Assembly: GCF_025716945.1 (NCBI RefSeq) | Contig: NZ_JAOVZT010000011.1 | Coordinates: forward strand, 25,411-89,410 | Direction: 5' to 3' | DNA length: 64,000 bases | Source of the DNA: Geodermatophilus sp. YIM 151500 | GTDB lineage: Bacteria; Actinomycetota; Actinomycetes; Mycobacteriales; Geodermatophilaceae | Shown: positions 57,653-64,000 of the stretch, one piece after another | Position numbering within the stretch: the stretch's first letter is position 1 | How the letters are laid out: each line of letters opens with the position of its first letter | Notes under the pieces: model-generated | Database searches by the model: none | Seen by the model: the letters and a program-made list of their open reading frames with translations, nothing else | Told to the model about the DNA's origin: nothing | Position numbers and translations under genes: made by a program

Positions 57653-59356
57653 CTAGCCCTCGATCGACACCGTCGAGAAGTCCTCGGCGGTCAGCGGGCT
57701 GGGCTCCAGGCCCTGCACTGTGTCGGCCACGACGAGCGCGGGCGGAGAGTGCGAGATCGGCAGACCGGGCAGGAAGTCCATGATCAGCTGGTTGGCCTCC
57801 TGGTAGAGCTCGGTCCGCCGCGAGGCGTCCGGCTCGGAGTCGGCCGCCGCCAGCGCGGCGAAGATGTCCGGCTGGCTGAAGGCGCCCCACTCCGCCGACG
57901 CCTGGTTGTTCTGGTCCTCGGCGAAGAACGTGCCGATGAAGTTGTAGGCGTCGTTGTAGTCACCGGTCCAGCCGAGCAGGTGGATGTCGGTGCCGCCGGC
58001 CTGGGCCACGTTCAGGTAGTCGGGGTTCCACGGCAGCGCGGTCGGCTGGATGACGAAGCCGGCCTCGGTGAGGTCCTCGCTGATGACCTGGAACATCGCG
58101 GCCGGGTCCGGCAGGTAGGGCCGGCTGACGTCGGTCGGGTAGAAGAAGCGCAGCGTGGTGCCGACCGCGTTGGCCTCCGTCAGGAGCTGGCGCGCCCGGG
58201 CCGGGTCGTAGTCGTAGGTGGTCACGTCGTCGGCCCAGCCGTCGACGGTGGGCGGCAGGAACTGGGTGGCCACCTCGGCGCCCTCGGGCAGCAGCGAGTT
58301 GACGATGGTCTCGCGGTCGACGGCGTGGGCGATCGCCTGCCGGACCCGCGGGTCCTGGAGGAGCGGGTTCGCCTGCGAGCCCGGCACCTGGCCGTGGTTG
58401 ATCGCCAAGTACAGGATGTTGAAGGGATCGCGGACGAGCACCTGGAAGCCGGCGTCCTCGAGCCGCTGGTAGTCGGCCGGGGCGACGAAGTCGTAGCCGT
58501 CGATCGAGCCGGCCTCCAGTTCCTGGCGGCGGGTGTTCCCGTCGGAGATGGTGCGGAAGATGATCTCGTCGAGCTGCGCCGGCTCGCCCCAGTAGTCCTC
58601 GTTGCGGACGATGGTGACCTCGCCGTTGCCGCGGTCCCAGCTCTCGAACCGGAACGGACCCGTGCCGGTCGGGTGCTCGAGGGCGTACTCGGAGTAGGAG
58701 AGGTCCTCCTCGTTGCCCTGGAGGTTGTCGGCGTCGTACTGCTGGAGCGCCTCGGGGCTCTGCATGGAGAAGCTCGGCAGGGCCAGCGCGGCAGGGAACT
58801 TGCTGGTCACCGAGCTGAGCGTGATCACCGCGGTGAGCTCGTCGGTGGCCTCGCAGCCCTCGTAGATCCCGGGGTTGTCGCTGTTGGCGAAGCCGCCGAA
58901 GACCGCCTGGTAGTAGTACGAGGCGCTGGGGCTCTGCGCCAGGCCCTCGAAGTTGTGCCAGCGGTCGAAGTTGAAGCAGACCGCCTCGGCGTTGAACTCC
59001 GTGCCGTCGTGGAAGGTGACGCCCTCCTGGAGGCTGAACGTGTACTCCAGCCCGTCCTCGCTGACCTCGTAGTCGGTGGCCAGCTCCGGGACCAGTTCGG
59101 TGCTGCCGGGCTCGCTGGTCAGCAGGCCCTCGTACATCTGCCGGGCGACGCGGAAGGTCTCGCCGTCGCTGCCGAACGCGGGGTCGAACATGGCGGGGTC
59201 GCCGGCGGCCCCGAAGACGAGCGTGCCACCCGACGCGGCCTGACCCTCGCCTCCACCGGTACCGGTGCTCCGGTCGCTGGAGGCGCAGGCACTCAGGGTG
59301 ACTGCGGTGGCTGCGGCTGCCGTGGCGGCGAGCACGCGGGACGGACGACGCTGCAT
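57653..59356 (-). CDS. Peptide ABC importer substrate-binding lipoprotein
   Basis: 567 residues. Lipoprotein signal peptide ending VTLSACASS, then a family 5 extracellular solute-binding protein with GTLVFGAAGDPAMFDPAFGS, VTFHDGTEFNAEAV, TGTGPFRFESW and ARQLLTEANAV. These dipeptide/oligopeptide-binding proteins capture ligand outside the membrane. ATG 59356 has AAGG upstream. TAGGGT at 59461-59466 is a candidate -10, giving a leader of about 100 nt. It heads the operon. Confidence 0.94.
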   Translation of the reverse strand: MQRRPSRVLAATAAAATAVTLSACASSDRSTGTGGGEGQAASGGTLVFGAAGDPAMFDPAFGSDGETFRVARQMYEGLLTSEPGSTELVPELATDYEVSEDGLEYTFSLQEGVTFHDGTEFNAEAVCFNFDRWHNFEGLAQSPSASYYYQAVFGGFANSDNPGIYEGCEATDELTAVITLSSVTSKFPAALALPSFSMQSPEALQQYDADNLQGNEEDLSYSEYALEHPTGTGPFRFESWDRGNGEVTIVRNEDYWGEPAQLDEIIFRTISDGNTRRQELEAGSIDGYDFVAPADYQRLEDAGFQVLVRDPFNILYLAINHGQVPGSQANPLLQDPRVRQAIAHAVDRETIVNSLLPEGAEVATQFLPPTVDGWADDVTTYDYDPARARQLLTEANAVGTTLRFFYPTDVSRPYLPDPAAMFQVISEDLTEAGFVIQPTALPWNPDYLNVAQAGGTDIHLLGWTGDYNDAYNFIGTFFAEDQNNQASAEWGAFSQPDIFAALAAADSEPDASRRTELYQEANQLIMDFLPGLPISHSPPALVVADTVQGLEPSPLTAEDFSTVSIEG

Positions 59357-59559
59357 CGCGGAAGACCTGCCTTCTGGGACCTTCGAGGCCGGAGGAGCTC
59401 CGGTTGGGGCGGCCGCGGACGCCCCGATCTCCCGACCGGGCGTGCACGGATGTGCTCCGGACCCTAGGTGCAGCGCGTCGGCGCCGGTGAGGGCACGCAC
59501 AGCATCGACACCATCTCGTGACCTGGCGTGACCTCCGCCGGCCCGTCGCGGCCGCGCGC

Positions 59560-60249
59560 TCAGATCGCCGCGCGCACGGGGTCGGCCCCGTCGACGGTGC
59601 CCCGCGACCCGATCAGCGCGAACCGGGCGAACAGCTCCTCGGCGTACCAGCGCTCGCTCGCGGTGCGGCGCACGACGTCGACGTGGGCGGCGCGGGCGTA
59701 GGCGAAGCGGTTGAGCTCGGCCTGCGAGCGCCAGAGGCTGAAGGTGCCCTGCAGGCCGAGCGGGGCCTCGCCGATGCCCAGGGCCAGCAGCAGGCCCGGC
59801 GTCCGGTGCAGGTCGGCGGAGACGGGCGGGACGGCGCGCCAGAACCGGCCGGCCCGGCGCAGCGCCAGGCGGGCGCGCGTGACCGCGGCGACCGTCCCGT
59901 CCCAGGGGCGCGGCACGGGTGCGCCGAAGGGCTCCCGGCGGGACCAGCGGCCGCGGGCGGCGAGCGGCGCAAGCTCGGCGGACCACTCCTCCTCGGCGAT
60001 GCGGCGCCAGCCCGCGACCAGCGGCCCGTGCCGGAACGCCTCGGCGGCCGCGGCGTCGTCCCACACCGACAGCAGCGCCCAGCGGCGCGGATCGGCGTCG
60101 CGGACGGTGAACGTCCGCCCCGATCCGGTGCCCAGCAGCTTGGCGAACCGCAAGCCCGGGGCCCGTCGGAGGCGCAGCGGACCGGTGGCCATCCGACCGA
60201 GCGCGCGCGGCACCGCTCCCGTCGGTACCCGCCACAGGTGCATCGTCAC
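59560..60249 (-). CDS. Spheroidene monooxygenase (CrtA)-like protein
   Basis: 229 residues from GTG 60249 (ATG 60243 or 60327 possible). Motifs are MHLWRVPTGAVPRALGRMA, LRFAKLLGTGSGRTF, LQGTFSLWRSQAELNRFAY and ERWYAEELFARFAL, matching the CrtA family of haem-dependent carotenoid oxygenases and their actinobacterial relatives of unknown role. No carotenoid genes are in the window. Probably co-transcribed with recR upstream. The frame stays open to 60327, 2 nt after recR, but the extra residues look unconserved. Confidence 0.75.
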   Translation of the reverse strand: MTMHLWRVPTGAVPRALGRMATGPLRLRRAPGLRFAKLLGTGSGRTFTVRDADPRRWALLSVWDDAAAAEAFRHGPLVAGWRRIAEEEWSAELAPLAARGRWSRREPFGAPVPRPWDGTVAAVTRARLALRRAGRFWRAVPPVSADLHRTPGLLLALGIGEAPLGLQGTFSLWRSQAELNRFAYARAAHVDVVRRTASERWYAEELFARFALIGSRGTVDGADPVRAAI

Positions 60250-60328
60250 GACCGGCCCACCGACCTCTGCACCACCCGCCCGTGGGGCGGGGTGACCGCC
60301 GTCGGCACGCGGGCTCGGACCGCCCATG

Positions 60329-60928
60329 TCAGGCGTCGATGCGGCGGCGGCCCTCGAAGGCGCGGCCGAGGGTCACCTCGTCGGCGTACTCCAGGTCGCC
60401 GCCGACGGGCAGCCCGCTGGCCAGCCGGCTGACGGTCAACCCCAGCGGGGCCACCAGCCGGGCCAGGTAGGCCGCGGTCGCCTCCCCCTCCAGGTTGGGG
60501 TCGGTGGCGATGATGAGCTCGGTGACCGCTCCGCTCATCAGCCGGGTCATCAGCTCCTTGACCCGCAGGTCGTCGGGGCCGATGCCCTCGATGGGGCTGA
60601 TCGCCCCGCCGAGGACGTGGTAGCGGCCGCGGAACTCGCGGGTGCGCTCGATGGCGACGACGTCCTTGGGCTCCTCGACCACGCAGATGACGTCGTCGGA
60701 CCGGCGGGGGTCACGGCAGATGCGGCACTGCTCGCCCTCGGCGACGTTGAAGCAGGTGACGCAGAACCGCACCTCCTCCTGCACCCGTTGCAGTGCGCTG
60801 ACCAGCCGGCCGACGTCGGCGGACTCGGCGGCCAGCAGGTGGAACGCGATGCGTTGCGCGCTCTTCGGCCCGACGCCGGGCAGCCGGCCGAGCTCGTCGA
60901 TGAGGTCCTGGACGGCGCCCTCGTACAC
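60329..60928 (-). CDS. recR: Recombination mediator RecR
   Basis: 199 residues from GTG 60928 with GGAGGGA upstream. N-terminal helix-hairpin-helix ([18 protein letters not shown]), zinc finger [16 protein letters not shown] (four cysteines), Toprim domain ([29 protein letters not shown]) and the C-terminal Walker B-like segment. It loads RecA during RecFOR repair. Follows ybaB and dnaX, the common ybaB-recR pairing and the order of Rv3716c-Rv3715c. Confidence 0.96.
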   Translation of the reverse strand: MYEGAVQDLIDELGRLPGVGPKSAQRIAFHLLAAESADVGRLVSALQRVQEEVRFCVTCFNVAEGEQCRICRDPRRSDDVICVVEEPKDVVAIERTREFRGRYHVLGGAISPIEGIGPDDLRVKELMTRLMSGAVTELIIATDPNLEGEATAAYLARLVAPLGLTVSRLASGLPVGGDLEYADEVTLGRAFEGRRRIDA

Positions 60929-60969
60929 GGTGTCCCTCCGGTGCTGCGGTGCGTGCTGGGTGCGGCCCG

Positions 60970-61305
60970 TCAGGCGCCGGGCAAGCCGAACCCGCCGCCG
61001 AGGCCGCCGGCCAGCGGGCCCATCTTCTCCGCGGTCAGCTCGGACGCGGCCCGGGACGCGTCGCGGACGGCGGCCACCACGAGGTCCTGCAGGGTCTCGA
61101 CGTCGTCGGGGTCGACGGCCGAGGGGGCGATGGTGAGCGCGGTCAGCTCGCCGCTGCCGGTCATCGTCGCGGTGACCAGGCCACCGCCTGCCGAGCCGGT
61201 GACCTCGGCCTCGGCCAGCTCGGTCTGGGCGTCGGCGAGCTGCTGCTGCATCTGCTGCGCCTGCCTGAGCAGCTCTGCCATGTCGGGCTGGCCTCCGGGG
61301 AACAT
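60970..61305 (-). CDS. YbaB/EbfC nucleoid-associated protein
   Basis: 111 residues. DNA-binding tweezer fold: a long N-terminal helix ([20 protein letters not shown]) and [20 protein letters not shown] in the sheet. Binds DNA and may aid repair with RecR. The ATG lies 6 nt after TACCCT, leaderless. Confidence 0.94.
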   Translation of the reverse strand: MFPGGQPDMAELLRQAQQMQQQLADAQTELAEAEVTGSAGGGLVTATMTGSGELTALTIAPSAVDPDDVETLQDLVVAAVRDASRAASELTAEKMGPLAGGLGGGFGLPGA

Positions 61306-61311
61306 GTCCCG

Positions 61312-61317
61312 AGGGTA
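61312..61317 (-). promoter_or_regulatory. -10 box of ybaB-recR, leaderless type
   Basis: TACCCT on the minus strand ends 6 nt before the ATG at 61305. Confidence 0.5.
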
Positions 61318-61383
61318 TGCCGCGGGTCCGACGTCCGGCCGACGACGGGCCCGGCGCCCGGGGACGCCCGCCCGGCGGAGGGC

Positions 61384-63615
61384 CTAGTCCTCGACCGGGC
61401 GGGCGCCGAGCTGGGCGCGCAGCAGCGACAGGGCGGCCTGCTCCGGGTCCACGACGGGCTCCGGTCCGCGCCCGGACGCCGGGTCCTCGGCCGCCCGCTC
61501 GGCCATGAGCTCGCGCGCCTCCGCGGCCTCCGCCGCGCGCGCGGCCTCCCGGGCGACCTCGGGCGGCACCGCAGCACCCGCGGCGCGGCCCGCGCCCTCG
61601 ACGACCGCGTCGATGCGCCACCGCACCCCGAGCAGCTCGTTGAGCGCCTCGCGGAGCACGTCCTTGTTCAGGTCGTCGCCGAGCCGGCGGGCCAGCGCCG
61701 GCGACGGCGTCGACAGCGTCAGCACACCGCCCGCCAGCTCGTGCACCTGGGCGTTCTTGAGCAGCGCCTCGGTGGTGCGCTTGTGCCGCTTGACCACGGC
61801 CAGCAGTTCCGGCCAGATCCGCCGGACGTCGCTGGTGGTGAGCTCGCCCTCGGCGGCCGGCGCCGAGGGCTGCGCCGACACGACCGGCGTGGGCTCGCTC
61901 CCGCGCGGCGCGGGCGCGGACTCGGCGGCAGCGCGCGGCGGACCGGCGGGCGCGGTGCCGTCCACCGCGGCCCGGCTGCGGGCGGCCGCGGCACGGGCGG
62001 CGCCGGGCTGGGCGGGGTGCGGCCAGTCCTCGTCGTCCGTCGGCTCGGGCGGCAGCGGGATGTCCGGCTCGCCGGTGGTCGCGCGGGAGCCGGTCGGGAC
62101 GTCGTCCTGGCCCGGCGCGGGTCCCCCGGACGTCACCGGGCCGGGGGCCGCCGGACGCCGCTCTCCGGCCCCGGGCGGGACCGTGGCCGGCCAGTCGTCG
62201 ACCGGAGCCGCCCCGGCGGGCGCGGCCGCACCGGCCGCAGTCGCGGCCTCCTGGCGCGCGCGGGCCCGGGAGGGACGGACGTACTCACGCCGCGGCGTCA
62301 CCGGACTCGGCGACACCGCGGGGGCCGCCGGTGCCGCGGGAGCCGGCGCTGTCGCGGGCGCCGCCGGCGCCACCTCGGGCGCCGGGACGGCGGCAGCGGC
62401 CGGCGCGGACCGCTCGGGCGCCTCCGCTGCCGGACGGCCGGCGTGCTCGCCGGCGATCGACATCCGCCGCTCGAGCCGCTCGAGCCGCTGGAGGGTGGCG
62501 GCGGCCGAGCCGTCGGTCGCGGGCAGCAGCATCCGGGCGCACACGAGTTCGAGCAGCAGCCGCGGCGCCGTCGTCCCGCGCATCTCGGTGAGGCCCTCGT
62601 GGACGGTGTCGGCCATGCGGGACAGGGTGGCCGAGCCCAGCGCCGCCGCCTGCGAGCTCATCAGGTCGAGCCGGTCGGGCGGGCAGTCGAGCAGGCCGTT
62701 GCCGCCGGCGTCGGGGACGGCGTCGAGCACGATGAGGTCGCGCAGCCGGTCGAGCAGGTCGGTGGCGAACCGGCGCGGGTCGTGCCCGGCCTCGACGACG
62801 CGGTCGACGGCGCGGAAGACGCCGGGGGCGTCGTGCGCGGCCAGCGCGTCGATCGTCTCGTCGAGCAGCGCGTCGTCGGTGACGCCGAGCAGGCCGACGG
62901 CGCTCTTGTAGGTGACGCCTCCCGGACCGGCGCCGGCCAGGAGCTGGTCGAGGATGGACAGCGAGTCGCGCACCGAGCCGCCGCCGGCGCGGACGACCAG
63001 CGGGAACACCGTGGGCTCGACCTGCACGCCCTCGGCGGCGCAGGTCTTCTCCAGCAGGCCGCGCAGCGTGGTCGGGGGCACCAGCCGGAACGGGTAGTGG
63101 TGCGTCCGCGAGCGGATGGTGGGCAGCACCTTGTCCGGCTCGGTGGTGGCGAAGACGAAGACGAGGAACTCCGGGGGCTCCTCGACCACCTTGAGCAGGG
63201 CGTTGAAGCCCTGCGTGGTGACCATGTGCGCCTCGTCGACGATGTAGACCTTGTAGCGGCTGTTCACCGGCGCGAAGAACGCCCGCTCGCGCAGGTCGCG
63301 CGCGTCGTCGACGCCGCCGTGGCTCGCGGCGTCGATCTCGATGACGTCGATCGAGCCCGGACCGTCGGGTGCCAGCGACACGCAGCTCGTGCACTCCCCG
63401 CACGGCGTGGAGGTCGGCCCCTGCTCGCAGTTCAGGGAGCGGGCCAGGATGCGCGCCGAGGAGGTCTTCCCGCAGCCACGCGGGCCGCTGAAGAGATAGG
63501 CGTGGTTGATCCGCCCGCCGTCGACCGCGTTGACCAAGGGGGTGGTCACGTGCTCCTGGCCGACCACCTCGGCGAAGGTCGCCGGGCGGTACTTCCGGTA
63601 GAGCGCCAGTGCCAC
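61384..63615 (-). CDS. dnaX: DNA polymerase III subunits gamma and tau
   Basis: 743 residues. Clamp-loader ATPase with Walker [12 protein letters not shown], zinc site [16 protein letters not shown], Walker [12 protein letters not shown] and sensor [16 protein letters not shown]. After the collar domain (about 370) comes a long Pro/Ala-rich linker (400-580), then the tau-type domain binding the polymerase ([20 protein letters not shown]). GTG start lies 6 nt after TAGTCT with no Shine-Dalgarno. Followed by ybaB, as in Rv3721c-Rv3716c. Full-length tau is encoded; I saw no slippery site like that of E. coli. Confidence 0.96.
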   Translation of the reverse strand: MALALYRKYRPATFAEVVGQEHVTTPLVNAVDGGRINHAYLFSGPRGCGKTSSARILARSLNCEQGPTSTPCGECTSCVSLAPDGPGSIDVIEIDAASHGGVDDARDLRERAFFAPVNSRYKVYIVDEAHMVTTQGFNALLKVVEEPPEFLVFVFATTEPDKVLPTIRSRTHHYPFRLVPPTTLRGLLEKTCAAEGVQVEPTVFPLVVRAGGGSVRDSLSILDQLLAGAGPGGVTYKSAVGLLGVTDDALLDETIDALAAHDAPGVFRAVDRVVEAGHDPRRFATDLLDRLRDLIVLDAVPDAGGNGLLDCPPDRLDLMSSQAAALGSATLSRMADTVHEGLTEMRGTTAPRLLLELVCARMLLPATDGSAAATLQRLERLERRMSIAGEHAGRPAAEAPERSAPAAAAVPAPEVAPAAPATAPAPAAPAAPAVSPSPVTPRREYVRPSRARARQEAATAAGAAAPAGAAPVDDWPATVPPGAGERRPAAPGPVTSGGPAPGQDDVPTGSRATTGEPDIPLPPEPTDDEDWPHPAQPGAARAAAARSRAAVDGTAPAGPPRAAAESAPAPRGSEPTPVVSAQPSAPAAEGELTTSDVRRIWPELLAVVKRHKRTTEALLKNAQVHELAGGVLTLSTPSPALARRLGDDLNKDVLREALNELLGVRWRIDAVVEGAGRAAGAAVPPEVAREAARAAEAAEARELMAERAAEDPASGRGPEPVVDPEQAALSLLRAQLGARPVED

Positions 63616-63621
63616 GCGGCG

Positions 63622-63627
63622 AGACTA
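63622..63627 (-). promoter_or_regulatory. -10 box of dnaX, leaderless type
   Basis: TAGTCT on the minus strand ends 6 nt before the GTG at 63615. Confidence 0.5.
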
Positions 63628-63700
63628 CGTGCCGACGCCGACGTCCCGAGGGACCTCGGACGGCACCCGTGGACGGCGATCGGCGGTGCCTGGTCCGAAG

Positions 63701-64000
63701 GACGGCACCGGGTCGCGGTGCCATTCCGGAGCTCCGCGGACCGTCGCGGAGCGGTCGCGGGGGCCGGAGGCTCCCCGACCGGGACGCGAGCAGCGGCTCC
63801 GCGCGGCCGGGGGACGGCACCGGGTCGCGTGCCATTCCGGAGCTCCGCGGACCGTCGCGGAGCGGTCGCGGGGGCCGGAGGCTCCCCGACCGGGACGCGA
63901 GCAGCGGCTCCGCGCGGCCGGGGGACGGCACCGGGTCGCGTGCCATTCCGGAGCTCCGCGGACCGTCGCGGAGCGGTCGCGGGGGCCGGAGGCTCCCCGA
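63701..64000. repeat. Tandem ~112-bp repeat array running off the window
   Basis: Copies start at 63701, 63813 and 63924 (periods 112 and 111), almost identical, and the third is cut by the window end. Each holds GGAGCTCCGCGGACCG, GGGGGCCGGAGGCTCCCCG and GGGACGCGAG. The second half matches the 13691 array with about 85 percent visual similarity. Short sub-palindromes (CCGGAGCTCCGC with GCGGAG) are present. No gene seen in 63616-64000. Confidence 0.92.

Noticed and set aside
63616..64000. A small structured RNA gene downstream in the dnaX upstream region
   Set aside because: The sequence is explained by the tandem repeat array; no promoter or conserved RNA motif was seen.

Overview
The window is a stretch of bacterial chromosome with very high G+C, many GTG starts and dense, often overlapping genes. 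The content is actinobacterial: MarP, an Rv3675-like small protein, a Crp, paired ArsA/Get3-like ATPases, a PonA2-type penicillin-binding protein, an actinobacterial holin-X protein, a PPOX F420-type protein, and a circularly permuted ATP-grasp/alpha-E set. From memory of family-level features I would place it near Geodermatophilaceae (Blastococcus/Geodermatophilus/Modestobacter), but I could not test that. Nothing looks like a prophage, insertion sequence or CRISPR locus.

Layout. 1-2.8 kb: SoxR with a divergent SDR/QueA-like gene pair and the start of an extradiol dioxygenase. 2.9-4.3 kb: secreted alpha/beta hydrolase. 4.5-21.8 kb: a block in nearly the same order as Mycobacterium tuberculosis Rv3667-Rv3683 (acs, membrane protein, epoxide hydrolase, marP, NUDIX, thioredoxin-like, nth, small protein, crp, hydrolase, RidA, DUF4177, two ArsA-like ATPases, ponA2, metallophosphoesterase), with a cupredoxin inserted and whiB4 missing. 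21.9-24 kb: tRNA-Pro(CGG) and an S9 peptidase. 24-30.3 kb: asd-lysC, a phospholipase D-like gene, a decayed gene, and leuA with a leucine leader peptide (compare Rv3708c-Rv3710). 31-37.8 kb: a six-gene Mrp Na+/H+ antiporter operon. 38-41 kb: membrane protein and ABC-F. 41.3-44.8 kb: transglutaminase, alpha-E and ATP-grasp operon. 45-47.5 kb: two pirins and a PPOX protein. 47.5-53.3 kb: HD/LuxR regulator, NTF2-like, VOC, TPM and Rieske proteins. 53.4-59.4 kb: dipeptide ABC importer. 59.6-63.6 kb: CrtA-like protein, recR, ybaB and dnaX (compare Rv3715c, Rv3716c, Rv3721c).

Between the genes lie three repeat families. The first is a hairpin with conserved loop GAGCNTGCGA and a constant G-T pair five positions from the loop. 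The second is a set of gene-end palindromes with a GGATCCGT-type core, two of which contain the stop codons of both convergent genes. The third is a tandem repeat of about 112 bp present as two diverged arrays. About ten genes have a TAnnnT box 6-8 nt before the start codon, which predicts leaderless transcripts.

The most interesting regulatory features are the sox box at 1053-1070, the leucine attenuator at 28339-28419, CRP-like palindromes before acs and crp, and a MarR-type palindrome before the first pirin.
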